Source: Candidatus Faecousia excrementigallinarum
GTDB lineage: Bacteria > Bacillota > Clostridia > Oscillospirales > Oscillospiraceae
Direction: 5' to 3'
Assembly: GCA_018713285.1 (NCBI GenBank)
Contig: DVFK01000083.1
Coordinates: 1-38,069, forward strand
Length of the DNA: 38,069 nt
The notes below the pieces were generated by a model, which worked only from the letters and a program-made list of their open reading frames with translations, searched no databases and was not told the DNA's origin. Shown here one piece after another: positions 7,599-15,955 of the stretch (position 1 is the first letter of the stretch; each line of letters opens with the position of its first letter). The translations under genes and the position numbers were made by a program.

Positions 7599-7612
7599 CG
7601 GGAGAAGTATGT

Positions 7613-8461
7613 ATGAATACAGGAATACAGACAGAACATCTGGCATATCAGTATCCGGGCGTGGACAACACGCCCGGCGTTGCCGTATTTGAGGACTTGA
7701 ACATTTCTATAGAGGAAGGCTCCTTTGTGGCAATTTTGGGCAGCAACGGCTGCGGAAAATCCACCCTGGCCAAGCACTTCAATGCCATTTTGCTTCCCAG
7801 CGGGGGCAAGGTGTATGTGTGCGGCATGGACACCGCCCAGGAGGACAGAATCATCCCCATCCGCCGGAAGGTGGGCATGGTTTTCCAGAACCCGGATAAC
7901 CAGATTGTTGCCAATGTGGTGGAGGAGGATGTGGCCTTCGGCCCGGAAAATCTGGGCATTGCCAGCCCCATGATCCGCAAGCGGGTGGATGAGGCTCTGA
8001 AACAGGTGGATATGTACCAGTACCGGGAGCACGCCCCCCACCTTTTGTCCGGCGGACAGAAGCAGCGGGTGGCCATCGCCGGCGTGATTGCCATGGAGCC
8101 CAAGTTCATTGTGTTGGACGAGCCCACCGCCATGCTGGACCCCAAGGGTCGGCGGGAGGTTATGCAGACCGTCAGCCGTCTGAACCGGGAGAAGGGCATC
8201 ACCGTGGTGCTCATTACCCACCATATGGACGAGGCAGCCATGGCTCAGCGGGTGGTGGTGCTCCACAAGGGTCAGGTGGCCCTGGACGGCACCCCCAAGG
8301 AGGTTTTCTCCCAGGTAGAAGTTTTGCACGGAATTGGACTGGCTGCCCCGGAGACGGTGGAGCTGTGCAATGACCTGAACCACCAGGGCTTCCGGCTGCC
8401 GCTGGACTGCCTGGATGCAGAGGAATGTGCCCAGGCCATTTATGATACTTTGAGAACCTGA
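7613..8461 (+). CDS. ecfA1: ECF transporter ATPase EcfA1
   Basis: The 282-residue ABC ATPase has Walker A GSNGCGKST (43-51), a Q-loop MVFQNPDNQ, the signature LSGGQ (145-149), Walker B FIVLDEPT and the H-loop ITHH. The Q-loop sequence and the partner genes place it in the energy-coupling factor family. These paired cytoplasmic ATPases drive uptake of vitamins and metals through EcfT and interchangeable S subunits. ATG 7613 is chosen because GGGAGA lies seven bases before it; an earlier ATG at 7586 would overlap the methyltransferase and lacks a site. Confidence 0.95.
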   Translation: MNTGIQTEHLAYQYPGVDNTPGVAVFEDLNISIEEGSFVAILGSNGCGKSTLAKHFNAILLPSGGKVYVCGMDTAQEDRIIPIRRKVGMVFQNPDNQIVANVVEEDVAFGPENLGIASPMIRKRVDEALKQVDMYQYREHAPHLLSGGQKQRVAIAGVIAMEPKFIVLDEPTAMLDPKGRREVMQTVSRLNREKGITVVLITHHMDEAAMAQRVVVLHKGQVALDGTPKEVFSQVEVLHGIGLAAPETVELCNDLNHQGFRLPLDCLDAEECAQAIYDTLRT

Positions 8462-8478
8462 GGGCAGGAGGATTGAAT

Positions 8479-9342
8479 TTGGCACCGATTATAGAGGTAA
8501 AGAATTTACGCCATGTATACAGCGCCGGAACCCCTTTTGAGCATGTGGCGCTGGAGGATGTGTCCTTTTCGGTGGAGCGGGGAGAGTTTATCGGAATCAT
8601 CGGCCATACCGGTTCCGGCAAATCCACCCTGATGCAGCATCTCAACGGACTGCTGCGCCCCACCTCCGGCACGGTTCTTTTGGACGGAAAGGACATCTGG
8701 ACGGATAAGGCCACCACCCGGCAGAGCCGGTTCCGGGTGGGACTGGTATTTCAGTATCCCGAATACCAGTTGTTTGAAGAAACGGTTTATAAGGACATCT
8801 CCTTCGGCCCCAAGAATATGGGCCTGGATGAGCAGGAGGTGGACCGCCGGGTGCGGCAGACGGCTGAGCTGGTGGGGCTTACCCCGGAGCAGCTGGAGGC
8901 CTCTCCCTTTGAACTGTCCGGCGGACAGAAGCGCCGGGTGGCGATCGCCGGTGTGATTGCCATGGAACCGGAAGTGTTGATTCTGGACGAGCCCACCGCC
9001 GGCCTGGACCCCTCGGGACGGGCAGAGGTGCTGGGCAATATTGAGGCTTACCGGAAGGCGAAGAACGCCACCATTATGATGGTCAGCCACTCCATGACGG
9101 ATGTTGCCCGCCTGACCCAGCGGCTTCTGGTGATGAACGGCTCCCACCTGGCCATGGACGGTACTCCCCGGGAGGTCTTTGCTCGGGCCCAGGAACTGGT
9201 GGATATGGGTCTGGACATTCCCGAGATTACCCGGGTGTTTCTGAAACTGAAGGAGCTGGGTCTGCCGGTGGAGCCGGTGTATACCAATGAACAGGCGGTC
9301 GCCCAGCTGACAGCCTTGAGGGGAGGGGTTATCCATGCTTAA
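8479..9342 (+). CDS. ecfA2: ECF transporter ATPase EcfA2 (TTG start)
   Basis: The 287-residue second ECF ATPase has Walker A GHTGSGKST (42-50), Q-loop LVFQYPEYQLFEETV, signature LSGGQ, Walker B LILDEPTAGLD and an H-loop VSHS. The FQYPEYQLFE Q-loop is typical of EcfA2. There is no ATG: two in-frame TTG codons stand at 8473 and 8479. The second is favoured because GGAGG (8467-8471) is seven bases upstream of it and only one base from the first. It forms a heterodimer with EcfA1 and its end overlaps ecfT by 8 bases. Confidence 0.94.
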   Translation: MAPIIEVKNLRHVYSAGTPFEHVALEDVSFSVERGEFIGIIGHTGSGKSTLMQHLNGLLRPTSGTVLLDGKDIWTDKATTRQSRFRVGLVFQYPEYQLFEETVYKDISFGPKNMGLDEQEVDRRVRQTAELVGLTPEQLEASPFELSGGQKRRVAIAGVIAMEPEVLILDEPTAGLDPSGRAEVLGNIEAYRKAKNATIMMVSHSMTDVARLTQRLLVMNGSHLAMDGTPREVFARAQELVDMGLDIPEITRVFLKLKELGLPVEPVYTNEQAVAQLTALRGGVIHA

Positions 9343-10141
9343 GGACATCACCCTGGGCCAGTATTTCCCGGGAAAATCCCCCATCCACCTCCTGGACCCC
9401 AGAACCAAACTGCTGTTTCTCATTATCTATTTCATCGCCCTGTTTACGGCAGATGGCTGGATTTCCTATGGCATTGTGCTGGTGTTTCTCAGCACGGTGA
9501 TTTACATGACCACCATCCCCTTAAAAACCATTGTCAAAGGCCTGAAGCCCCTGATTTTCATTTTGGTTTTCACCGGTATTCTGAACCTGTTTATGACCCC
9601 CGGTGAAAATGTCCTGGTGTCTTTCTGGGGACTGAACATCACCACCGAGGGCCTGGTGCAGGCGATATTCATGGTGAGCCGGATTCTTATGCTGATTGTG
9701 GGCACGTTCCTTCTCACCTACACCACATCCCCCATCGCCCTGACGGACGGTTTGGAATCCCTCCTGGGGCCCCTGAAGAAGCTGCACCTGCCGGTGCATG
9801 AGCTGTCCATGATGATGTGCATTGCCCTGCGGTTCATCCCCACACTGATTGAGGAGACGGACAAAATCATGTCCGCCCAGAAAGCCAGAGGTGCAGACTT
9901 TGAAACCGGCTCTCTCATGCAGCGGGTGAAGGCTTTGGTGCCCATTCTGGTGCCCTTGTTTATCGGTGCCTTCCGCCGGGCTGACGAGCTGGCTACGGCT
10001 ATGGAGTGCCGCTGCTACCAGGGGGGCGAAAGCCGTACCAAGATGAAGACCCTGCACTACAAGCGGCGGGACTTTGTGGCTTTTGCCTCCGGCGCTGTGC
10101 TGGTGGCGGGAATCATTGTGCTGCGCAGCTTCGGACTGTGA
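9335..10141 (+). CDS. ecfT: ECF transporter transmembrane subunit EcfT
   Basis: The 268-residue membrane protein has about five hydrophobic helices. Its long cytoplasmic coupling region contains the two Ala-Arg-Gly-type signatures of EcfT (IMSAQKARGADF and ATAMECRCYQGG), which dock into grooves of the two ATPases. EcfT joins the ATPases to whichever S subunit is present. The gene begins inside the last codons of ecfA2, so the two are coupled. No S subunit gene lies in this operon, which fits a group II (shared) ECF system. Confidence 0.95.
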   Translation: MLKDITLGQYFPGKSPIHLLDPRTKLLFLIIYFIALFTADGWISYGIVLVFLSTVIYMTTIPLKTIVKGLKPLIFILVFTGILNLFMTPGENVLVSFWGLNITTEGLVQAIFMVSRILMLIVGTFLLTYTTSPIALTDGLESLLGPLKKLHLPVHELSMMMCIALRFIPTLIEETDKIMSAQKARGADFETGSLMQRVKALVPILVPLFIGAFRRADELATAMECRCYQGGESRTKMKTLHYKRRDFVAFASGAVLVAGIIVLRSFGL

Positions 10142-10148
10142 GGTGCCT

Positions 10149-10925
10149 ATGCGGAACATTGCCCTGTTTTTAACCTATGAGGGAACGGCCTACCACGGCT
10201 GGCAGATGCAAAAGAACCTGGCAACGGTCCAGCAGACTTTGGAAAAAGCCATCGCCATGGTGGTCTCCCACCCGGTTCATGTCACCGGCTGCGGCCGTAC
10301 CGACGCCGGGGTACACGCCAAGTGCTATGTGGCCAATTTCCGTACCGGCTCCACCATCCCGGCAGAGCGGCTTCCCTATGCCCTCAATACCCACCTGCCC
10401 CCGGATATTGTGGTGACGAAGGCCTTTGACGTGAACGAGAACTTCAATGCCATCGGCTCCTGTGTCAAAAAGGAGTACACTTACATTATCTATAATTCCC
10501 GGGTCCGGGACCCCTTCTATGTGAACCGGGCCTGGTTTTACCCCAAGCACCTGGATGAGAAAGTCATGCAGGCGGCGGCGGACCAGTTTGTGGGTACCCA
10601 CGACTTTGCGGCAGTACGCTCTGTGGGAACGGATGTAAAATCCACCGTCCGCACGGTGTACTATTACAATGTGGAGCGGCAGGGGAATCTTATCTATCTG
10701 CGGGTGTGCGCCAACGGATTCCTCTATAATATGGCAAGAGCTATGGCAGGCACTGTGGTGTATGCGGCAGAAGGGAAATTCCCCCCGGAGCAAATCGGCA
10801 AGATTCTGGACTCCGGCAACCGTACCGCCGCCGGCCCCACCGTACCTCCCGGAGGCCTGTATATGACCCATCTGTGGTACGACGATGGGGTGGACTGCTT
10901 CCAGTGCCCGGGAGAAGATTCATAA
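10149..10925 (+). CDS. truA: tRNA pseudouridine synthase A
   Basis: The 258-residue protein starts with LTYEGTAYHGWQMQ and has GCGRTDAGVHA with the catalytic Asp52, both diagnostic of TruA, which makes pseudouridine at positions 38-40 of tRNA anticodon stems. A later GFLYNMARAMAGT motif completes the fold. Length is normal. ATG 10149 is preceded by GAGGTG that overlaps the ecfT stop (gap of 7 bases). The ecfA1-ecfA2-ecfT-truA order is widely conserved in Firmicutes, usually behind ribosomal protein genes; here those are absent and a PBP and a methyltransferase stand in front. Confidence 0.95.
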   Translation: MRNIALFLTYEGTAYHGWQMQKNLATVQQTLEKAIAMVVSHPVHVTGCGRTDAGVHAKCYVANFRTGSTIPAERLPYALNTHLPPDIVVTKAFDVNENFNAIGSCVKKEYTYIIYNSRVRDPFYVNRAWFYPKHLDEKVMQAAADQFVGTHDFAAVRSVGTDVKSTVRTVYYYNVERQGNLIYLRVCANGFLYNMARAMAGTVVYAAEGKFPPEQIGKILDSGNRTAAGPTVPPGGLYMTHLWYDDGVDCFQCPGEDS

Positions 10926-10952
10926 ATTGTTCCAACTTTTTATCCGTAAGTG

Positions 10953-10961
10953 TGGTATGCT
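10953..10961 (+). promoter_or_regulatory. Possible extended -10 promoter of the clpE-like gene
   Basis: TGGTATGCT resembles an extended -10 element 41 bases before the start; no good -35 is present. No direct repeats resembling a CtsR operator were seen. There is also no terminator between truA and this gene, so it may be read from upstream as well. Confidence 0.4.
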
Positions 10962-11001
10962 ACCTGGTAGTAATTTTCCGGAAGAAACGGAGTGAGTGAG
11001 T

Positions 11002-13302
11002 ATGCAGCCGAAATTGTGTACCAAGTGTAAGAAGAATATCGCCGTGGTTTTCATCACCAAGGTGGAAAACGGCGTTGCATTGAATGAGGGCTATTGCCTC
11101 AAATGTGCCAGAAGCCTGGGAATTCCCCAGATTGATGCGGCAGTGAAGCAGATGGGCTTCTCCGAGGAGGATTTGGACAACCTCTCTGACGAGATGAGCA
11201 ATATGTTCGGTCAGATGGAGGGCTCGGAAGGGTCCGACGAGGACGAGCAGGACAGCCGCACCGCTACCTTCCCCATGCTGAACCAGCTCTTTGGCTCCAT
11301 GGGGGGCGGCAAGGAGAATCTCCCTGCCCAGCAGGAAGCTCCCAAAAAGAAGGAGGAGAAGGGGGAGGAAGTCCCCAAATCCAAAAACAAGAAGCACAAG
11401 TTCCTGGACAGCTACTGCATGGATTTGACCGGCAGAGCCAGAGAAGGGAAGCTGGATAAGGTCATCGGCCGGGATGTGGAAACGGAGCGGGTGATTCAGA
11501 TTCTCAACCGCCGGCAGAAGAACAACCCCTGCCTGATCGGTGAGCCCGGCGTAGGTAAAACCGCCATTGCCGAGGGCCTGGCCCAGCGGATTGCCGCAGG
11601 GGACGTGCCCTATAAGCTCCGGGATAAGGAAGTATTCCTGCTGGATCTGACCGCTCTGGTAGCCGGTACCCAGTTCCGGGGCCAGTTTGAAAGCCGGATG
11701 AAGAGCCTGATTGGAGAAATCAAGGCCTGCGGCAATATCATCCTGGTCATTGATGAGGTCCATAATCTGGTGGGGGCAGGAGATGCGGAAGGCTCCATGA
11801 ACGCCGCCAACATCCTCAAGCCTGCCCTCTCCCGGGGAGAGATTCAGGTAATCGGCGCCACCACCTTCAACGAATACCGCAAGTATATTGAAAAGGATGC
11901 GGCTCTGGAGCGGCGTTTCCAGCCGGTGTCTGTGGCGGAGCCTACCATTGAGGAGGCCAGCCAGATTCTCCAGGGCATTGCCAAGAGCTACGCCCAGTTC
12001 CACGGGGTTTCTATCTCTCCGGAGATTGCCCGGCAGTGCGTGGTGCTGTCGGAGCGGTATATCACCGACCGGTTCCTGCCGGACAAGGCCATTGACCTGC
12101 TGGACGAGGCCTGTTCCGATGTGAATCTGCAATGCAAGGAGATTTCCCGGCTGGCAGAGCTGAAAAAGGAGCGGGACGATTACGATCTGGAACTGCGGAT
12201 GCTGACGGAGAACACAGAGGAGGAGAACTATGAGCGCCTGGCTCTGCTTCGGAGCAAGCTGTGCCAGATTGCCCCGGAGATTGAAAAGCTGGATCAGCTG
12301 CCACCTCCCCCTGTCACCATGGAGAACCTGGCAAGAATTATTGAGCTGTGGACGAAAATTCCCGCCAGCAAGATCAAAGCCCAGGAGTACACCCAGCTGA
12401 AGGGCCTGGCCCAGCGGCTGAAAACCCATATCATTGGCCAGGACGAGGCGGTGGACGCCGTGGCCAAGGCCATCCGCAGAAACCGGGTGGGCATCTCTCC
12501 CAAGCGGAAGCCTGTGTCCTTCATTTTCGTGGGCCCCACCGGCGTGGGCAAAACGGAACTGGTGAAGCAGCTGGCCTACGATATGTTTGACTCGGTGGAT
12601 TCCCTGATTCGCCTGGATATGTCCGAGTATATGGAAAAGCACACGGTCTCCAAGCTCATCGGCTCTCCTCCCGGCTATGTAGGCTATGACGAGGCAGGTC
12701 AGCTGACGGAGAAAATCCGCCGGAAGCCCTACTCTGTGGTGCTGTTCGACGAGATTGAAAAGGCCCATCCCGATGTGCTGAACATCCTTTTGCAGGTGCT
12801 GGATGACGGCAGAATCACCGACGCTCAGGGAAGAACGGTGAACTTTGAAAATGCCATCATCGTCATGACCTCCAACGCCGGCTCTGAGGGCCGGGTAGGG
12901 GGACTGGGCTTCGGCCGAACCGACCAGGAGCAGGTGCGGGATAAGACTATGGCGGCATTGAAGGAATTCCTCCGTCCGGAGTTTTTGAACCGGGTGGACG
13001 AGATTATCACCTTCAACCACCTGACCCAGGAGAACTTCCTGGAAATCACCGATATCATGCTCCGGGGCCTTCAGGAGAACCTTTCCGCCCGGGGACTGAC
13101 CTTTGACTGGGAGGAGCCGGTGAAGGAATACCTGGTAAAGGAGGCCTTCTCCACGGTCTACGGTGCCAGAAATCTCCAGCGCACCATTCAGCGCCTGGTG
13201 GAGGACCCCATCAGCGAAAAAATCATCGATTCTTTTGACCATCCCATTTCTGCCATCCACGTTTCTGTGGGCGAATCGGGACTGAACATTCAGGAATCCT
13301 GA
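11002..13302 (+). CDS. clpE: ClpE-type AAA+ unfoldase with N-terminal zinc finger
   Basis: The 766-residue Hsp100 ATPase begins with a zinc-binding knuckle (C6-x2-C9 and C32-x2-C35) instead of the double ClpN repeat of ClpC; this N-terminus is typical of ClpE. It has two AAA+ modules: Walker A GEPGVGKT (180-187) and GPTGVGKT (511-518), with [11 protein letters not shown] in the second. A charged coiled-coil linker lies near 370-425. GLGFGR late in the second module could be the loop that docks into ClpP. The family unfolds damaged proteins for ClpP. ATG 11002 is preferred to GTG 10996 because GGAG is at 10989-10992. No ctsR, mcsA or mcsB is adjacent. A strong terminator follows. Confidence 0.88.
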   Translation: MQPKLCTKCKKNIAVVFITKVENGVALNEGYCLKCARSLGIPQIDAAVKQMGFSEEDLDNLSDEMSNMFGQMEGSEGSDEDEQDSRTATFPMLNQLFGSMGGGKENLPAQQEAPKKKEEKGEEVPKSKNKKHKFLDSYCMDLTGRAREGKLDKVIGRDVETERVIQILNRRQKNNPCLIGEPGVGKTAIAEGLAQRIAAGDVPYKLRDKEVFLLDLTALVAGTQFRGQFESRMKSLIGEIKACGNIILVIDEVHNLVGAGDAEGSMNAANILKPALSRGEIQVIGATTFNEYRKYIEKDAALERRFQPVSVAEPTIEEASQILQGIAKSYAQFHGVSISPEIARQCVVLSERYITDRFLPDKAIDLLDEACSDVNLQCKEISRLAELKKERDDYDLELRMLTENTEEENYERLALLRSKLCQIAPEIEKLDQLPPPPVTMENLARIIELWTKIPASKIKAQEYTQLKGLAQRLKTHIIGQDEAVDAVAKAIRRNRVGISPKRKPVSFIFVGPTGVGKTELVKQLAYDMFDSVDSLIRLDMSEYMEKHTVSKLIGSPPGYVGYDEAGQLTEKIRRKPYSVVLFDEIEKAHPDVLNILLQVLDDGRITDAQGRTVNFENAIIVMTSNAGSEGRVGGLGFGRTDQEQVRDKTMAALKEFLRPEFLNRVDEIITFNHLTQENFLEITDIMLRGLQENLSARGLTFDWEEPVKEYLVKEAFSTVYGARNLQRTIQRLVEDPISEKIIDSFDHPISAIHVSVGESGLNIQES

Positions 13303-13306
13303 AAAG

Positions 13307-13339
13307 TGCCGGCACATCGAAGTGATGTGCCGGCATTTT
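13307..13339. terminator. Bidirectional terminator
   Basis: A perfect 12-base stem (13307-13318 / 13324-13335) with a GAAGT loop is followed by TTTT on the plus strand and by a T-run on the minus strand. It separates the clpE-like gene from the convergent YtxH-like gene. Confidence 0.85.
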
Positions 13340-13343
13340 GTCC

Positions 13344-13520
13344 TTAGAGGTCGAATTCCTGATTCAGCTTGTCGGAGACGGCAAAAGCCACATCCTCTAC
13401 CTTGTTGGCGGCCTTTGCAGCCAGACGTCTTGTGGGGTTGTTTCTGGGCATCATCAAAATCGCCACAGCACCGGCCGCAGCGCCAACGCCCAGGGTGATA
13501 GCCAATCCTTTTGTGCTCAT
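13344..13520 (-). CDS. Small YtxH-like membrane protein
   Basis: The 58-residue product has one N-terminal hydrophobic helix rich in Gly and Ala (about 5-25) followed by an amphipathic, Ala/Lys-rich tail, the layout of YtxH-domain stress proteins. An ATG further upstream (13556) is rejected because GGGAGGG lies a few bases before 13520. Function is unknown. It converges on the clpE-like gene and diverges from the OMPDC-like gene. Confidence 0.65.
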   Translation of the reverse strand: MSTKGLAITLGVGAAAGAVAILMMPRNNPTRRLAAKAANKVEDVAFAVSDKLNQEFDL

Positions 13521-13584
13521 GTTTGTCCCTCCCTTCCCGGTTAGTATGCCCCTCAAAAAAGTCTCAAAGCGGTCAAACCGCCTC

Positions 13585-13613
13585 TTTTCATGTGGAAAAG
13601 TCTGTGTTATAAT
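13585..13613 (+). promoter_or_regulatory. Promoter of the OMPDC-like / phosphatase operon
   Basis: TTTTCA (13585-13590), 17 bases, TATAAT (13608-13613) with a TGT extension in front of the -10. It shows that the ATG at 13590 lies inside the promoter and cannot be the start of the gene. Confidence 0.75.
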
Positions 13614-13640
13614 GAAAGAAAAGGGAATTGGGGTGGTTTT

Positions 13641-14519
13641 GTGTCATTGGAGCGGCTGCAAGAGAAAATTCGGAAGCGGAAAATGCCATTGGTGCTGGAT
13701 TTCGTCCCAGGTGGGGAGAAATTGCCCCAATGCGTCCTGGAATATTCCAAAAGCTACCTGGAAGGGTATTTCCATTTTGCCCTGGAGCTGCTGGAGCGTT
13801 TGAAAGGCATGGTGCCCGGGGTCCGTTTTTCCTTTTCCGGCTTTGCCATGGAGGGACCGGAGGGCCTTCTGGCCTTGTCAAGACTTACGGAGCGGGCAAA
13901 AAGGCTGGGATACTGTGTACTCCTGACGGCCCCGGAGGCGATGTCAGCCCGGGAGGCGGCGTATTTTGCAGATACCTTCTTTGCACCCCAGTGCCCCTGG
14001 GCCTTTGATATCCTGGTGACCGGTGCCTATCTGGGAACGGACGGGGTACGGCCTTATGTGGAGAAGTTGAAGGACTCCAACCGGGATTTGTTGGTGGTGG
14101 TACGCACCGGCAATAAATCTGCACCGGAATTGCAGGACCTGCTTACCGGCGGACGACTGGTGCATATGGCCGCTGCGGATAAGATCAACCGCATTGCCCA
14201 GGAATTGGTTGGGCGCTGGGGTTACAGCCGGATTGGCCTGGTGGCGGCGCCGGGGGCAGGGGAGAGTCTGCGCATCCTGCGGAGCAAGTATCCCCAGATG
14301 TTCTTCCTGCTGGACAGCTATGACTATAACAATGTCAGCGCCAAAAAGTGTGCTGCCGCCTTTGACAAATACGGTCACGGAGCGGCGGTGCTGGCAGGTA
14401 CCAGGATTACGGAAGCCTGGATTGCCGCCCAGACGGACGGATACGACTATGCAGAGCAGGCGGCGCTGGCGGTGGAGAGAATCCAACGAAACTTAACAGG
14501 AAGTGTAACCATACTATGA
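13641..14519 (+). CDS. Degenerate OMP-decarboxylase-like (PyrF-fold) protein, probably without decarboxylase activity
   Basis: The 292-residue product aligns by eye along its whole length with the class II orotidine-5'-phosphate decarboxylase fold: GAYLGTDGVRPYVE matches the NPYLGSDGIKPF region, VVVRTGNKSAPELQDL matches the following KTSN-x-S-x-ELQDL strand, and later strands follow in order. But the catalytic D-x-K-x-x-D strand is replaced by a segment reading LLTAPEAMSAREAAY, the phosphate-binding PGYGAQG by DSYDYNN, and the terminal SRG by TRI. All key residues for OMP chemistry are therefore lost. The GTG at 13641 is chosen because GGGGTGG lies before it and an upstream ATG falls within the promoter. 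The stop overlaps the next gene (ATGA), so both are co-translated. True role unknown; it may bind a phosphorylated or nucleotide ligand. Confidence 0.7.
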   Translation: MSLERLQEKIRKRKMPLVLDFVPGGEKLPQCVLEYSKSYLEGYFHFALELLERLKGMVPGVRFSFSGFAMEGPEGLLALSRLTERAKRLGYCVLLTAPEAMSAREAAYFADTFFAPQCPWAFDILVTGAYLGTDGVRPYVEKLKDSNRDLLVVVRTGNKSAPELQDLLTGGRLVHMAAADKINRIAQELVGRWGYSRIGLVAAPGAGESLRILRSKYPQMFFLLDSYDYNNVSAKKCAAAFDKYGHGAAVLAGTRITEAWIAAQTDGYDYAEQAALAVERIQRNLTGSVTIL

Positions 14520-15523
14520 CAAAGATTTATCTTGTACGCCATGCAGAGGCGGAAGGCAATGTGTTCCGCCGGTTTCATGGCTGGTTTAACGGACAGCTGA
14601 CCCCCAGAGGTTTGGAGCAGGTGGAATACCTCCGGAAGCGGTTTGCCGATATTCCGGTGGATGCGGTATATGCCAGCGACCTGATGCGCACCTGCCAGAC
14701 GGCCCAGAGTATCTATGTGCCCAAGAATCTGCCTCTTCACCGGGATGCCCGGTTCCGGGAGCGGTGTGTGGGTATCTGGGAGGATTTGCCCTATGGATAC
14801 CTGGACAACTACCACGGGGAGAGAATGAAACAGTTCAGCCGGGACCCGGTTCATTGGTGGGTGCCAGGAGCTGAAACTTTTGAAGCTTGCACCAGCCGCT
14901 TTCTGGAAGGTCTGAAAGAGATTGCCGGGGAGAACCCGGGAAAGACGGTGGCGGTGTTCAGCCACGGTTCCGTCATTCAGGCGGTGCTCATGGAGCTTTT
15001 CTTCCAACGGGATCCCAAGGCGGTACCCCTCAGCGATAATACGGGGGTGTCCCTTCTCCACTATGAAAACGGCAGCTTTTCCTATGAATACCTGGGGGAC
15101 AATTCCCACCTGCCGGAGGAGCTTTCCACCTTTGCCTTGCAGGCCTGGTGGCGGAAAACCGACAATCGGAAGGAGGCCAACCTGTATTTTGTTCCCCTGG
15201 ACGCCGAGACTGCCCTTCCGGAGGAATTGTCCATTCCCCAGGGTGAGTGGGTGATGCTGGGGATTCTCCGGGGCAAGCCGGTAGGTGCAGTAGCGACCCT
15301 GGCTCCCCAGGGAAAACTGGGCATCGTGTCCGGAATCACCCTGCTGCCTCAGATGGAAGGGCGGTACTATGCCGACCAGCTGCTGGGGTGCGCCATCAGC
15401 CATTTCCGGCACCTGGGCTGCACCCAAATCCGCCTTCTGGAAGGTACTTATCCCGATGGGGTGGATCAGCGTTATTGGTTTGACGCTGACCGTACCTGTA
15501 CCATTCCCACCGGCACTGTGTAA
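14516..15523 (+). CDS. Histidine phosphatase (phosphoglycerate mutase-like) fused to a GNAT-like domain
   Basis: Residues 1-190 of this 335-residue protein form a histidine phosphatase: LVRHAEAEGN with catalytic His9, ASDLMRTCQTA, and FSHGS with His150. Such enzymes remove phosphate from small molecules such as sugar phosphates or nucleotides. The remaining part (about 200-335) is a second domain with the strand order of a GNAT acetyltransferase; GKPVGAVAT and a later GRYYADQLLGCAISHF segment look like its acetyl-CoA-binding region, but the usual R/Q-x-x-G-x-G/A motif is only partly kept. It overlaps the OMPDC-like gene by four bases, implying a shared substrate or pathway. A terminator follows. 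Confidence 0.8.
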   Translation: MTKIYLVRHAEAEGNVFRRFHGWFNGQLTPRGLEQVEYLRKRFADIPVDAVYASDLMRTCQTAQSIYVPKNLPLHRDARFRERCVGIWEDLPYGYLDNYHGERMKQFSRDPVHWWVPGAETFEACTSRFLEGLKEIAGENPGKTVAVFSHGSVIQAVLMELFFQRDPKAVPLSDNTGVSLLHYENGSFSYEYLGDNSHLPEELSTFALQAWWRKTDNRKEANLYFVPLDAETALPEELSIPQGEWVMLGILRGKPVGAVATLAPQGKLGIVSGITLLPQMEGRYYADQLLGCAISHFRHLGCTQIRLLEGTYPDGVDQRYWFDADRTCTIPTGTV

Positions 15524-15526
15524 GAC

Positions 15527-15565
15527 AAGGCACAGTCTGCTCTTTTGGCAGACTGTGCCTTTTTT
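15527..15565. terminator. Terminator after the phosphatase-fusion gene
   Basis: A 14-base perfect stem (15527-15540 / 15548-15561) is followed by a T-run. It can serve the small lipoprotein gene on the other strand too. Confidence 0.88.
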
Positions 15566-15774
15566 CAGTTCATACAGTAAGGAAGCATTCTGCTGCGCTG
15601 GGAAGGGGGAACAGAATTTTGATTCTGGGTAGTGGGAGTCTCTTCGGTGGAAGAACTTCCGGTAGGTGTGGTGGTATCCAAAGTGGGGTCGGTGGTGACG
15701 GTCCCGCCAAAGCTGCAGGCACACAGGGTAAGCACCAGAGCCAGAATCAGGAACCCGGAAATGATTTGTTTCAT
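15565..15774 (-). CDS. Very small Thr-rich lipoprotein
   Basis: The 69-residue product has a lipoprotein signal peptide: a Lys start, a hydrophobic core to residue 17 and the lipobox L-C-A-C with the lipidated Cys20. The rest is a Thr/Ser/Pro-rich, probably disordered tail with no recognisable domain. GGGAGG precedes the ATG. It would sit on the outer face of the membrane. Function unknown; it could be a remnant of a larger lipoprotein, but the reading frame, start and terminator are intact. Confidence 0.62.
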   Translation of the reverse strand: MKQIISGFLILALVLTLCACSFGGTVTTDPTLDTTTPTGSSSTEETPTTQNQNSVPPSQRSRMLPYCMN

Positions 15775-15891
15775 GTTAACCTCCCGTAATATTCTGGAAT
15801 GTCCCTATTATTCCCGGAAATTTAACCTTTAGCCAGGATAAAATAAAATTTAAGGGGCGGATACAATTTTTCAGAAAGCGGAAAATTGCCA

Positions 15892-15920
15892 TTGCTATTT
15901 TGGAGGAAATCCTGTATAAT
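15892..15920 (+). promoter_or_regulatory. Sigma-A promoter of the ferredoxin gene
   Basis: TTGCTA (15892-15897), 17 bases, TATAAT (15915-15920). The 150 bases before it, back to the lipoprotein start, are AT-rich and hold nothing else I can name. Confidence 0.78.
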
Positions 15921-15955
15921 AAGAAAAAATAAATGAAAAAGGGGATTTTTCTTTT

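Noticed and set aside
3936..7646. Very long open frame on the minus strand opposite the PBP and methyltransferase
   Set aside because: It is antisense to genes with clear motifs, has no ribosome binding site or family motif, and follows from GC-rich third positions that remove stop codons on the other strand.
13590..13640. ATG start 51 bases upstream for the OMPDC-like gene
   Set aside because: The codon lies within the -35/-10 region, so it would not be on the transcript. The GTG at 13641 has a ribosome binding site.
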